64,000 bases of DNA from Certhia americana (taxonomy: Eukaryota > Chordata > Aves > Passeriformes > Certhiidae), in the NCBI GenBank assembly GCA_018697195.1, contig CM031861.1, positions 3,747,963 to 3,811,962 of the forward strand, given 5' to 3'. The notes beneath the pieces are model-generated. The model saw only the letters and a list, made by a program, of their open reading frames with translations. It did no database searches and was not told where the DNA came from. Positions 47,357 through 61,400 of the stretch are shown in pieces (within the stretch, counting starts at the first letter, position 1; every line of letters begins with the position of its first letter). Both the position numbers and the translations under genes were made by a program.

Positions 47357-50300
47357 GCGAGTCTCAGCTGAGCTTCAGGGGAGCCTGGTTCCTCAGGACT
47401 CACATGTCAGCCTTCAGTGGTGCACCTATGATATTCAAGCAAGAGGTGTGCCAAATGAGCATTAGACATTTGCAGGCTCCCATGGTTATTGAGGCCTGCT
47501 GCAATACTTGTCTTGCCTGCGTATAAATTCCTCCTGTGCCATTGCAGATGGTGATGAAGGCAATCTGAATCTCTCCCTCTGCCAGTAAATATTAATTAGT
47601 AAATATGCATGGTTAAATATTTACTTAGGCCTTGAACTTAAAAACACATACATGTGGTTGCAGGGACCCCAGCCTGTTTGAGATTCCCTGTTGGGTCATC
47701 GTCTAAGAGTATGCACATTAATTCTTTTATTTTTTTTCAGTAGTTTCTCGAAACATCTGCAACTATTTAAGCAAGCAGTAAATGTTGCTTCTCTGTCCCT
47801 CAGAGGGCTGATGTCTTAATGATACTTCTTAACAGATGGCCCAGTTTGATGTAGTGCAATACTGAAAAAAATATATTCATTACTTAGAAGGATTAGAAAT
47901 ATGAAAGCTTCAAAGTCGATGGAAGATAAGTTCCATAATTATTCACTTCCATGTTATTGTTAGTGATAGGTATGCTTTTTAGATATTCATCCCCAAACTG
48001 GCTTCATTACTTATTATATAAGATGAATATGTATATTTATGTGATGATCTCTAGAAGCAAGGGAAGGAATTGTATTTTCCCTTTCTAGGAATTCTGGTAC
48101 ACGATGCTTTCAATTTGACACATTACACTTTCACTTCAGTTCTGCTTTAGCTGACTGCTAAAACAGTACCTTCCCCTTTTGTATTTCATTAGGGCTTTTT
48201 AAAATTCTTTTCAAAATGGTGCCTAAGGATATGATTAATTTTGTCAATTTTACAAAGGCATAAATTCAATTTAGCACTCCTAAGTTGCTTTTTATATCTT
48301 GAAGTAGAATATATGCTGCTTGACACTTCTGCTTCAGTTGCAGAACTGTGGCAATACATAATTTTATCATGTGCTGTTGTTAAAAGTGGATATTTATTAA
48401 GAATTCCATATTTGATAGGAGTTTTTTTAAGCAAACAGGTGCTCTCTGATATGGCAAGCAGGTCACAGTTTCTGATCCTGTCCTGTGCCAACATATCCTT
48501 TACTGGAAAAGTACATATTGTTTCTCTGGTTTGCAAAACTGACTTCTTTCAGAGACAATATTCAGCTTCTTTTTTGTCTAAGCCAAAGTAGTAAGGAAGA
48601 AATATTGTAATAATTGCCATCCCAAATAAGCAAAATTATTTGTTGGAAGTCCACAAGGATCATTTGCGCATCATATGCAAAGTTCACATTATATGTGTGA
48701 TGATGCAGGTAATTTGTTGCATTAGCCCTTAGCTAAACCTTAAGTTATTCAGCAGAATATTTAGCAAGCATTTGCTAGCCGTGTTAAATAAGAATATTAT
48801 TTCTGTGTTAAGTTTATCAGCGCATGTTAGTGACTGCTGGGTTCTGGGCTTTGTAGCAGTTTGTATTGTTTTTAGTATTTGTAGCTGTGGAAACAAAAGA
48901 CTTGAGTGAATTTCATGTTCTGTGGAATTACAGGGTATATTTGCTGAATTGGGCAAGGGCAACAGGTTTGCATCTCGTGCTTTTCTAGCTGCAGCAAAGG
49001 AATTTCCATTTAATGAAAGGATAAATATGAGGAGATCAAGAAAAAAGGAAAACCACAGAGAAATGCAAAATCTTCATGATGCTGTGGTATGAGCCTGTAC
49101 CCTCCTGAGCCATCTCTGTAGTACTCTGCACAATAATAGATGAGTGCCATAGGTTATACAGGGTAAAACACAAATCTCTAGTGTTTATGGAGATGGAAAT
49201 TGTGAGTCAGCAAAGAACAGAGTTGAATACTGTTATGTACAGTGCTGGTGGGCTTCCTAGAGAGCCATTATTGTTTGTAAATGGTAGGAAAAATAAGGAA
49301 GCTCTTCTTCAGCCTTGCTCTCCATGAGTTTATAGTATAGCAGAAGGTAATAGTGTAGTGAGTATAAGAGGCAATTTCTAGATTTCAGGGAAGTGGTTGT
49401 GGGAGGTGTACAGCGAGGTGAGAGTAGTATGGAAGAGCTCTGCTTTAAAATGAGAGTTTATTTTTGTTATTTCATGTCCCGAATGCATAAATACCACATC
49501 TGTGTATGGGATCTATCCTTGACTGTCATGTAGAGTATATCCAGTTTTTCCTTTCATACCTGTGTTTTAATATAAATGTCTGCTTAAACTATGTGGCCAC
49601 TTCATACTTTCCAGCAGGACAATGTGGTGTTATTAAACTGTCTTTTAGGCTTACAGAAAATTTAGTTAATTTTCAAGTTTCACAAAGAATCGTGTGACAA
49701 AATGCATTTTTTACTACTTTTGAGAATCAATCATTTTTCTTACAGCATGCGTGCTACATTTTTTATAGCCCAGGGACAAATCTAATACAAAAAATAGTGT
49801 CATGAAAGTGTTTTATTGTTCCCTTTAGCTGTTTTTCTCCTTGCCAAAGACAGTGTATAATTTTGAAAGGGTGGGTTTTTTTTCTTTTGCATGAGTGATT
49901 CAAATAAAATTTCATGAGAGAATTTTGATGTTATGCTCACAATTTTAAATATGTAAAAATAGCCTTAACAGGCTTAGCAACTTCTGACGTGCTGCTCTTA
50001 AAAGAAAGAGTGTGATGAAATAATGAAGTGGTGAGAGCAGTTTTGTTTCTAGAGAAAATAATTATTTGCTGTCCTGCAGCATGGTGGGACTGATGGATGT
50101 AGATTGCCTGCTGACACTCGTTAGGAGGAAAGGGAGAATCTTATTGATGAGGTGAAGCATACATTTTACAGCAGGGAGCAGCATTTAAATCTAAAGCTGG
50201 GGCTTCTTCCACCTTCTTTGTGCTGCTTTGTTTTGGGAAGGTTTTTGGCCCTTTAGTTAGAGGGTGAGAAGGCTCTTCAGGTGTGCATGTTTCCCCTCTC

Positions 50301-52685
50301 TTCCCGCCTGGCTGTAAAACTGAGATTTGGCTCTTCAGAAACTGAATTTTTCCCATTTATTGCTGGGAGGTAGGAGTTATTTCAAGGTTTTATATTCATT
50401 AAGATTTAATGGCAGTTGATAAATATGAATTAGTTTATTTCTAAACATAGTTGTAGCATTACTTAGGATTTAGAAGAGCTTTCTGTCTGAAAAAAGAAGA
50501 AATCTTTTTAAGCTTGTTAGCCTGTGTAGTTGCCATTATTCTATTGCACACAGATAAGCACTGTGTAATAAGCTCTGCATTCATAGAGCAGCTTGAAAGA
50601 ATGCATGAAGTTGCTGTTTTATGTTGGACCACTGAGTTCTGGGACCACAGTCTCTGAAGGTGTAAAAGCTGCTGCTCAAAGTGCTGCTTTGCACATGACT
50701 CATTAAAAACTGATTCAGATCATGGAACAGCATAATTGGTAATGTAGATTTTAACATTCTTCTATGACTTCTCCATCAGATTTACCTTACATATTTATAT
50801 TGTAGCTGTGGGGTTAAATCCTAACAGTAGAAAAGATTTTGAGGTTGAAACTACCTTGGACTTCTAAACATTGCTGGTGCTTTTTAGCAGAAGCATTATG
50901 GCAGTTTTTGTTCTTACATTACGAAGTCTCTAAATGTGAAACAGTGAAATGAAGGATATCTTGAGCAGCAAGAGAACAGGGGTTTTACAGTTTTTGATGT
51001 GAACAACTAAGGCTGTTGTCAGACATACAGAAAACTGTACAGAAGTTATAAAGGAACCCTCAGAAACAGAGGAGCATTAGTGTTGGCCATAAAAGAAGTA
51101 GGAAGAGATGCAGATCTAAAATACACTGATTGCAGCTGTAGTCTTGAATGAGTTCTTGCATTTTACAATCAATAGTTAAGCCAAATTACCATATATCTTA
51201 GGTGTGTAAAAAGCTGCACAAAGCTTAGCTCTGCCAAAGCAGGTTCTGGGAACCACAACTTGGAAGATGTTGCTTGGAAAAATAAGAGCAATGTTCAGGT
51301 GTCCCAAAATGGGATAAAATTTTAATTGGAGCTGTCTAATTTGGGGACACTAAGGCCTAGCCAGTTGTGCAGTTCCTGATGCTGCAGAAGTGATAGTTTT
51401 ATGGCTGCTGGCATGTATCTTGTTCTTTTCCTAATTGTCTTAGTACATTCATTAATGGTCATTCTATAGTCAGAGTGAAGGAGTAGAAAGAAACCTGGAT
51501 TTCTTAAGAAAAAGATGGAGCTAACATTTCAGCAGCCTTGATAAAGGAAGAGAGTTATGTTATCAGAAATGTTTGGGGAATGAACAGAGGTCATCAGGCC
51601 CATCAAAAATCTAAACACACTCTTCAATATTTAATTCCCCTGGTAGTATCTAATTGTGTTTTGAATGACTTTGAAGGGCCATTCTGCACATTTATGATTG
51701 TGTGTGTATGCACAGGGAAAATGGTTTCTGGCATCTGTTCTGAATGCATTCCTCTGTAATTTTAATTCATACTTGCCTTGTCATCTGTGCTGGGCCTGGA
51801 ATTAGTTAAGATTATCAGAGCTGTTTAAGATTTTTCTGTGGTTTTGTTAAATCCTCTCCAACTGCCTGCTTGCTGAGATGTGGTGATTCCATTTTAAGCC
51901 ATTCTTATGTTTTAGACTGTCTCAGGTAAGACTTTGCAGAATATTCTGAATGAATTGTTGATTTGTCTGGGCTATGGGGCGGGGGGTGCATGCCCTCTGC
52001 TGTCTCCCACCCATCTGGGATTAGAGATCCTATTGCAGTATCAGCAGGTGGTTTTGGTATCTGTAAGGAATCCTATGATCCATTTCACACCAGAGAATTA
52101 ATAAAAATCAGGTATTTGCCTCCAAAACTCCAGCTGGGGAGAATGGAGACCAATGTCTAAGAAATCCAAGAGCCACACTTCCTTGGTAAAGCATCTCTTG
52201 GTTCTTTTGAAGTGCTAATTTTGCATCTTTGCTGCTGCTGCTGCAAAAAGAAGTACTTCTGGAAAAACATCTGATCCAAGCAATGGAGTACTTTTTCTGA
52301 CAGAGGCACAGTGAACCCTTGCTCTTCTGTTCTATCGAGTTCATTTTTTTCCTGCTGGTTAACCTTAAATTACAGTTGTTTTGTTAAAGCTTGGTGACAC
52401 AAAATGTTGTAGCACCATGTGTGCTCTTAGCAGGAGTGGCTTGCACTGTCCACTTACAGAAGTATTGAACAATTTTATTGAAATGCTTTGGGAAAGTAAA
52501 GTGGAGTCACTTCTAGACAGCAATTTTAACAGGTAGGAAACAGTGTTTCACAGGTCTTTCTGCTAATAATAAATGCCAAGGCAATCGAGAGATGTAGTAG
52601 ATATATGATTGTGTATTGCTAATGACAGGAGAAAAATGAAATGTCCTTTAGAGTCTTTATTTTCTCAAGTAACAGAGCTGGAGTT

Positions 52686-52812
52686 ACTTTTAAAATTTAA
52701 TTTTAAAAATTAAATATTGAAATTAATGATTGAAATATTAACACTATTATTTAAATATAAAGTATGTAGTAAAATAATTCTTTAAAATTTTTAATTTAAT
52801 GCTTTTTTAATA
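52686..52812. repeat. Very AT-rich block
   Basis: About 125 bp almost free of G and C, built from TTTAA and AATTAAAT words with partial self-complementarity. Confidence 0.8.
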
Positions 52813-53734
52813 GCCTTCAAGATTGAAAACCTGATTCTAGATGATGGAGACTGTTCATATTTGAGTTGATAAAGGGAACAAAAGCAATGCATTTTTTTCC
52901 AGGGAATTTTTGGATAGTTAGGGTAGCCATCATATCTATCTGCAGATAAATTTCAGAGGTGGCAAGTAAACAATGAAGGATTCACAGGGCTTTGATGTGA
53001 TATTGAAAATTAATCACTGCCTTGTGCTTGGGAAAAAGTGCTGTTAGAGTGGTTGTTCTGGGATCTGGGACTTGTGATGAGTGTGTTAACTCTGAGAAGC
53101 CATTGATTTGGCTAATTTTAAGTCTTAAATTTGCCATGAGCTGATCATAAGGTAAAAATGTTGACTCACTGGGATAAAAAAAGCCTAGAAACATAGAATT
53201 TTGTTGCAGAAAGTTATACCAACACTCTTGTAAATAAAACATGCTGAGAAAGATGAAATATTTTTTACAGGTTTAGATGAGGGAGAAATAGAACTAAATA
53301 TAAAGAAAATACCCTGAGACAGAGTAACAATCCATGGGATATTCTCACACTGCCTAGCTTAATACACTGCTGTGTTACAGAGGTTCTGACCCAATAATAA
53401 TCAAATCAAGCTCATACTGCATATGAGCTCGAAGGAGAATTATTATTCTAAAGAAGCAGGAAACAGACTAGGATGTCATAGTCTTAGGGGAAAGAGTGAC
53501 AAAGAAAATATTATAGAACTTACCGTCTTTTGGATGTTATCTGGAATGCCAGTAGAATAGTAATCCTGCGTGGGGAGCATAAATTAGATGCTGAATGGAT
53601 AAGTTTGAGGAGATGGGTTCCAGTGTTCAGTTTCAATTATAGTTAAAAAGGCAAAAATGAGAAGTCAAATACTGTGATTGCACAAATGGCTAAAGGCAGT
53701 GTATTGGCACCCTATTTTACCAGCCTAAAATGTA

Positions 53735-53830
53735 CCTGGGCTTGATGAGGCTGCATCTGGGATACTTGAGCTGTTTTTACCAGACTGTGAAATGAGTAAA
53801 GACGAGAAGGGATGACTGAAGTTTTCATTA
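53735..53830 (+). mobile_element. Possible ancient CR1 trace
   Basis: TGATGAGGCTGCATCTGGGA followed by TACTTGAGCTGTTTTTA resembles the CR1 stretch GTGAGGCCACACCTGGA...TACTGTGTCCAGTTTT. The match is short and diverged, so this is tentative. Confidence 0.28.
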
Positions 53831-55317
53831 AGGGAATTGGTTCTTTTTCCCAAGCTGGGTTACAATGAAAGAAGGAGCCAGTTGAGCACAAGGAAGATAC
53901 CTTGGCTGTTAATAAAATTAATTTGAAGTTTAAGTGTAGAGTTGAATGTTGACAGTTCTGACAAGTGTTAATGTTTAAAAAAAATTACGTCAGAACTCAA
54001 CATTAGATGATCAAACAAATAAATTTGGAGTGCACTAAACTGGCACAACCTGAGTGGTTAAATTAGTAGACAACTAACGTGTGTATGTAAAAATACATTA
54101 AAATAGGAAATCAAAGCAAGGGATATGAACAGAGACCTGAATCTGACATTTATATTGTTAGAAGTCCAGTTTGTGTTTTTCTTAGCTGGTTTTAGGGGAT
54201 GTTGGGAAGTTTATGATCAATGAACTAGAACTTTCAGTTTGCTCCTTTATGACCAGGCAGAACTGGCATAAACTCTTCTGGTATTCAGATGAGTGCAAGT
54301 TGGAATGCCAATAGATGATGGTATGTCTGGGTTTCTGCTTTTCTTCCTTCCAGAACAGAAAAAGGAGACAAATAGGAATTACCAAAATGACTGCTTATAT
54401 GTCTCAGGCAAATAGAAATTGGCTCTTGGATGTTAATAGAGAAAATCCATAAAACATACATCAGTGGAGGGAGGAAAAAAAAACAACCCTGTTGTCAGAT
54501 TTTGTAAGTTATTTCTTAACTTCCAGTGGAGTGCCTTTAGAGATGAAGTTACAATTACTTTCACTTCAGACTTAAGCCAAGAAGGATGTTGACATGTCTC
54601 TGAGAAATATTAAAAATCAGAAAGAACAAAGTTCAGGCACATGTACCTTTACAGAAGGAGGTGGGAAAGTTCATCCTATTTCTAGAAATGACTGTATGGA
54701 ATAAAAGAAACTTCACAAAGAAACCACTGTGAATTTGTGGGAAGGAAAAAGGAGAGATTAATAAAAATTCTCCTCGATAAAACACGATGCATGGAATAAT
54801 TACAAACTGTAGAAACAATTGAGCTGGTTTTTGATGACAGAATTACAAGGCAGTGTATGAGGTTGCTTTGACTACCGGTATAGTTTTTGCAGTGTTTCAT
54901 TTTGGTCTGCTGAAAGCACATGTGGCTATGCATAATAAGAGAATTTTGAGGGCTTTCTTTTATATATTATACTTTATTGTCCTTTTGATGTAAGTTAGCA
55001 TTCCACTGCCTGACAATCAGAGACTTAATGCTACTAGGGTTCAGTAGAACACTAATGAACTGTCATTTCTTCCTGCTTTGGAGTTGTCTTTTTTCTCCGG
55101 AATAAAACTAATCATACAAATATCTTTTCAAAGAAAATGGTTTTTCTGAGAGTGAATTGATGGAGAAATCCAAAAAACCTGTGTGCACCAACTAGGTTTA
55201 TAGAGAGAATTTGGAATGCAGAATGCCAAAATTTTTGAGTGATACAATCAATGCAAAGACCTGAATATCTGAACTAGACATGTTTTAAAACCCTGTTGTA
55301 TGTTCCTTGTGTTTTAG

Positions 55318-55446
55318 GCCATAACTTCTGTGCAGAGGGACACAGGTGTGGTGAAAATTCAGAGTGCAAAAACTGGAACACAAAAGCTACTTGTGAATGC
55401 AAGAATGGTTACCTCTCTGTCCAAGGGGACTCTGCGTATTGTGAAG
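55318..55446 (+). CDS. NELL1: NELL1 exon: first EGF-like domain
   Basis: This 129-nt exon lies between acceptor TGTTTTAG and donor GTAAAC. It reads HNFCAEGHRCGENSECKN, then WNTKATCECKNGYLSVQG and DSAYCE. All six cysteines of an EGF-like domain are present. It lacks an N-terminal Asp-x-Asp-Glu pair, so it is the non-calcium-binding first EGF of NELL1. Exon phases are 1/1, as is typical for shuffled EGF cassettes. The last base starts the Asp codon of the following calcium-binding EGF, whose exon lies beyond 64000. Confidence 0.97.
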
Positions 55447-58400
55447 GTAAACTAAATATTCAAGCCCCCGTTCCCTGAACACCTCATTCTAAAATATGAT
55501 ACAGAATAAATGGTAGATGAGTTGAATTTCATTGCAAAGTTCAGTTTTGTCCTGGTGAATGTCACAGGGACCCTTTTTGTGTTCCTAATCAGGGGTTGAA
55601 GGTTGCAGGTGGTGCTGGGCCACCCTGTCCATGCCATATTTCATTGTTGCACTTGTGCCTTTCCACACTGTGGTGATGCCATCAGGACAGGTTTGGAAAC
55701 ACTGTTTTTCAGACAGTAGCACCTACCTTCTAAAATGTTTTTGAGAGAGCAGTGCCTTTATGAGATGCATTCATTTAGGAGGTGGGAGTTGTGCAGGCAT
55801 TTGTAAGAAGGGTAAGTGTGAAGGAGTTCTGAGGCTCGGATATAAAAGTGATGGCCTGCAGTCCTTCCTGAAGTACTTCTGTGGGACACGTACTTTACTG
55901 AAATAGTTTTCTTATGGTACATAAGAGACCTATTTCTGAGAAGATTGTAGCTGAGGTAGTTCTGTTCATGTGTTATGCCATTACAGGAATGAATGCAGTG
56001 GGGTCTTGCTCTCCTTTTTGTTTCTCAGTGTTTTCTAGAGCTTGTTATTCATAGCTGTGATGTACTTCTTAAAAAATAAATTGATGATTCAATATATGCC
56101 ACGTTCCTTCCTGCGTTTGCATTGTGGGTTGGCTTTTTTTTTTTAATACTCTTGTATGTCAGGCTGCAATATTTAATCTTTTGACCATCATAGGAAGTTT
56201 TTGAACTATGCTGTAAAAATATTTCCCTAGATTGTTTTTGCAATAGTACTAGTGATGGAAGGGGATGGCGTTTTTGACAAGCTGTTAAAATATAGCATAA
56301 GAATTGAAATACTGAGAACTAAGGATGAAAGAATAAAAAAAGACATGTGGATTGTGCTCAAATGATCCTGAATTCATTAAAGGACTTTTTGGAATATGCA
56401 AGTGAACGGGATGGCTTGAAATAGCAGTTTATAAATGTGTTCAGTAAAATGCAGCTTTAGGTCTTATGGCATTTAGCCATTTCTCTACAAACAATAGTTT
56501 GAATGGTCCTTTATATTCACTTTCAGTGACTGGAAAAACAGTTCCCACATGTGTTCTTAAAGGTAGGCAGCAAATACTGTGTATAGGGAGAAACTTTTTT
56601 GTACCAAAAATTGTACAACTGCTTTATATGTACTACAAGGACTTCTTGGACATCAGAAGACAGGCTGTTTATCAGCTATGATACAAAATCCAGTATTAGC
56701 TGGGGTCTTTCTTTTTTTTGCTGTTTTAAATAATGACAGTGCTTAGTATTTCTGTTTACCTAGACACAAACTGTCCTTTTTTTTTTTTCCTGTGGAAAAA
56801 ATTTAAACACCTTGAGCCAAGCAGTTTTGGAGATACTGGCAGTACATTAGTGGTAGTGATGGTGGAAAAAAGAGATATTTTAAAAGAAATTAGCAGGAAT
56901 TGCGACACACCTGGGTCTCTGTTGCATAAATTTTTGGGGAGGGCAAATTAAATCTCTGATTTCTGTGTGTGTGTAGGTGAAATGTGAGGCAACAGAACAA
57001 ACAGCTGCTTTTGCTGCCAAAGACCGTGGGATAGAGGAAAGTGTTGCTTTCTGCATTTTATGAAATTATATATGTGCTGGAAGGAGTGTAGTTCTCTGGA
57101 GGTAACACAGAAGAGAGGCCCTTGAGCAAGGGGAGCTACAGACTGACAAATTGATTAGCCAAGGGGTGACTCCTTTCAGCCCTGTGAAGAGCTTCCTTTC
57201 ACTCCTCAGAACAGCTTGCTGCAAAATTTCTTTTTATGCCTCTCTAACCTCATTCCTCTCATCTACGTGTTTAATCTGCTAAATACAATCATTTCATAGT
57301 TGGCTGTACAATAGTTTCAAATGCATGGTGGAGCTGTGATTTAAACAAATGAGAGAGAAGGTACATGTCTGAAGGTACAGTTTAGCAGGAGGCTGAAATA
57401 GTACACGGGTGGATTTTCTTTTTTATGGTTTTGAATTTCTGTGTGTAAGAATGATATACTCAAAACACCTGAGCAACAAAACACTAAGCATGCAAAACAC
57501 CTGTGGAAGCAAGGGAGATCTCATGCTCAGCTGTAGTTCTGAATTTGTCGTTTTCTTTGCTAAGCCTTTAAACTTGAGATGTGTAAGATTCCTGTTTCCT
57601 CTGAGATGGAAGGTTAAATTATTTCAAATTCTCATGGTATGTGCTGGTAAGTGGCACCTTAGTTTAGAGTGCTCCAGATCATTAACTTGGAGCTTTCCAG
57701 ATTTCTCATCTCTTCCAGTGTACTTGAAGTAGTTGTGAATGTGAATTGTGATGAATGGTATTATTTTACCTTACCTATGATTTTACTGTTATTTCTGCTT
57801 GCTCTTACTCACACACTTCTATCCTGCTGGAGTTTGGCATCATTTTAATTTTGTAAGATATTTGAAGTATTGTGTTTGAGTCTGCTCTGCTTTTTTTAAA
57901 GTATTGGTCTCTTGTTTTAACTTCGTGTATTTGCATCATCAGTACAGTGGAAAAAAGAATTAAAAAGATTCTAACTTTTATCAGAGAATTGGCATCAAGA
58001 AATTTGTAAAATAAATAATAAAAACCTGAGAGGCTTTCACTATTCATTCTCAGCAACTACTTTTGAAGTACTTAGAAGCCTCTTATGTCAAGATGTACAT
58101 ATGAGATAACCACTTACTATATGCATTCCATTTTTGAAATAACAGATATATTCAGGGAAGGCAGTTTCTGAAAGCAAACAAGTAAATGAAGCTTGTGATG
58201 AATGAAGAAGATAAGTGGAGATTCTCTGTTATATAAAAGCAATGTATTTTACTTCAAAACAGAAAAGTTGGGCTTTCCCTGTTTTTCTAACATTTGGCTG
58301 CTTGTCTTGCATATGTGAGACATAATTACATCATTGGTCTCTTGAAAAGAGATGTGTGGAAACATTTCTATTAATCACATGGTCTCAGGTTTACCTACAA

Positions 58401-61400
58401 CTGTGGCTGCTTAGGCACAAAGGTTGAACCAGTGTCCCCTTTTTCTCTGTCACAGAGGCATGGCTAAATCCTGGGACTCATGCCAGTGGGCTAGCCCCAA
58501 GGTCTGTGGGACTCAGACATTCCACTTGCAGCAGTGTGTGCACACACCTGCAGCTCTGGCTTCTCAGGACATGGCAGATGGATGCCTGTGCTAGGCACTG
58601 GAAGTTTCATGTGTGTTAGTGCCACGTGTGGCAGCAGTTTGTGGCAAAACCAGGGCCAAAATGGGCAATCCATTTGAGTCTGTCCGATGCTGGTTGTTCC
58701 AGATGTGTTGTGTGATGTGTGCAGCAGACCTGCAAATACTTACACACCTGTGTACTTCTTCAGAGTGGAAAAACTCTGCAGTCTGTGACTGCTTTACAAA
58801 TAATAGGGCAGGATTGTAAACTAAGAGACAGGGAAAGTGCCAGCACGTGGAGAGTCTGAAGCTCAGAGATGATAAAGAAAAGAAAATCAAGTCTCATCAG
58901 CTGCAAGCCAGACTTGTTGCTAGCTAGCATGCTGATGCTCGCTTTTTGGGTGCTAACAGGCTAAGGGCCATCTCTTCTGAAGAGAATCTCTGCTATGTAT
59001 TTCACAGTGCAGGGGAAAAGAATAGCATTTCTCTGCCACATTTCAGCTCCCCCATTCTGTATTACCTTCTTCACTAGAAACGTTTACAGCCCCTTTGTAC
59101 CTGCAAAGTTATGTTGGTACAAAAGTGATTTTTACCTTGTTGCTGTTGAAATCTGAGCCATTGTGAGTGCTGCTCAAATCTGAAGTGGGATAGCACAGCA
59201 CAAATGCATGCTGCTGCTCACTGACAAGACTGCATGGAACAAGGAAATCAGCAGTCTTAACCTTAGCCAGCCTTTAGGCCCCCAAGAAGCATCTCATGAA
59301 AGTGGTGCAGTGGCATACCACAAGGTGTCTTGTCGTGTTACACAGCATGTGCTCAGCCAGTGTCACCAGAGAATGGTCTGTGGTGACAGGTGTCATATCA
59401 GAACAGATCCATTGACTGAAGTGGACCTGCAGGATGAATATTCTCATTTTATGACTATAATGTGTTCTTTCCCTGTGTTCCTAAGTATGCTCCTTAGGAT
59501 GATGCTTGTATGACCTGAACCTTCCCTTAGTGCTGTTGCATCAGCTTAAAGAGTGATGAATAAAATACCTTAATATTTGTGAAAATTCATTCAGTTTTTG
59601 AATTTGATAGAACTCTCTGGAAGCACACGTGACTTTCAGAAGGAATATGACTCAGTCGCTCTTTCCCTTCTGTGCTCCGAAAGTGTTATTTAATCTGTTG
59701 TTAACAAATTATTGCTCATTTCAAAAAAATGTCACATAAGCTCTGAAATGCTAGCCAGATTCAGAAAATCTGCCTGCTTTGTGCTCTGAGGAAGAGTTAT
59801 GATAATTTTAGTGGGCTTGGCACATTTTGGGAAGATGAAATAAAGATGAATGAAAGCTTAGGGAGGAAACTGAGTGCTCATTTTCCACTGAGCATGGATC
59901 CAAGCATGCAGCATGGGGGCCTGGCAGAATGTCTGCCTGGTGTGCTTGTAATCTCAGGACTTTGTTGCTAGCTATTGTAAAAATAAAACCATATTCAGTT
60001 TCCTTGTAATTTGCAAGTACATTCCAGATGCATGCAGCAGTCTATTACTTTCAGTTTCTTTTCCTTTAATCTTGATACCACATGTAGTCAGGAAATTCTT
60101 TACAGAAAGATAGGTAAAAATATTGAAAATATCTGTTCTGAAGGTACATTAATGTAGGTTTTGTCAGAAAATGTTTATTTTCTCAAAGTCACTTAGAAAA
60201 AAATTACAATACACAGAGGAAAATGGGGGGTTTTTCTCCCATTATTGCAGAAATCAGGAAAAATGAACCTTTTTAGATTACTGATTTAGTTCCAAATGCA
60301 AAGACATAACTGTCAGCATGCTCTAGTGAGAAAAAAGTTTACTTCTGTTGCAAAACATAGTGGAACGAAAAAAATCTTTCATCATACAGTGAGGCTTCTG
60401 TTATAGTTTTGAAGATGAGAGGGCTTCATAAGGCTTATCTCTAATATTTAATCCTTTGACTCATCACATTCTGTGCATAAATAACTGTTCAGTGCGCAGA
60501 ACTTTTCTCAAGCTGTTTGAACTGAAAAAGACTAAACCCAGTCCTGCATATGGCCCTCAGAGCAGAAGTGTGCTGGCAATCCAGTGAGGTTTTCACAGCT
60601 GGTGTTTTTCTTGCTCTATAAAATAAGGTGAATTTTGTTGAGTTTTCCCCTCCTCCTCTGTAGTGATTTCACTGCAGCTGTTCTAATTTCACCACACTGT
60701 GGCTTGGGAGGTGACATTAGCATTATGTGGTACCACATAAACCTTCTGTGTGGCAGTGATGTACAACTGTGGTTTTGGATGGTGTCCATTGACTTGACTT
60801 CTGGGTCAGCTTTTAATGATAATCCTTCTGCTTGCTGTACTCCCAGAAAACCTGCATCACAGGATGCCTGTTTCTTGCAGAGGTTATTCTGCTGTGATAA
60901 ACCTATATCCTGTGCATAGGTGTGAGGATACAGATACATCTATACTGGGCATCCTTCAGGTGATTTCATGAAGTAAAGGAGCTGGGACAGATCTTACTGA
61001 TGGTGAATGCACTGATTTTTTCTTTCTCTACACAGAATCTGTAGAAAAGGGGAGGGCAGGAGAAGAATCTAAAAGTGTTGCAGTCAAATCATCATCTCTG
61101 TCTCAAAGACAACATTAATGGCAGTGTTTCAGCTGGAAGTTAGTCCTTGTGGAGATTTACAGAGCAAAACCCAGAACCATCCCTGCAATGGCAAACCCCC
61201 CAAACAACCCCTCTGCCTGCCTTTTATAAACATGGAACTTGATGCCAGGTTGCTTTTTTAAAATTTTGCATTTTCTTTGAAAGACACTTGTTAACCTGCT
61301 TTTTAAGATTTCAGTTACCTAACAGTGTCTAATTTAAACTTCTACTATGTAGGTAATCCTATTTTTCAGTGAAAATCACTTCTCCTGGTGACATAATACA

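Larger units (their letters stand above)
45950..55317 (+). other. NELL1 intron, 9.4 kb
   Basis: GTAAGC to TTTTAG. It contains the LTR at 46.8 kb, an AT-rich block at 52.7 kb and a weak old CR1-like trace at 53.7 kb. No other gene or repeat was recognised in the remaining 8 kb. Confidence 0.9.
5589..55446 (+). other. NELL1: NELL1 gene, partial: nine internal coding exons and their introns
   Basis: NELL1 is a secreted, oligomeric, multidomain glycoprotein of about 810 residues. It acts outside the cell in osteochondral differentiation and neural signalling; reported partners include integrin beta-1, CNTNAP4 and Robo receptors (literature knowledge). Nine spliced segments here read continuously as the middle of this protein: end of the laminin-G/TSPN domain, coiled-coil linker, VWC1, VWC2, EGF1. 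The frame is kept through all eight internal introns, every one GT-AG. NELL1 is preferred over its paralogue NELL2 because of strings such as YERVIDPP, CIYGGKVLAEGQ and HNFCAEG, where NELL2 differs. No stop or frameshift occurs in any exon, so the gene looks functional. Both ends of the gene lie outside the window. Intron sizes are 19271, 6167, 241, 3252, 839, 3385, 6370 and 9368 bp. Basis: exon reading is direct; the family call is by remembered protein similarity. Confidence 0.96.
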
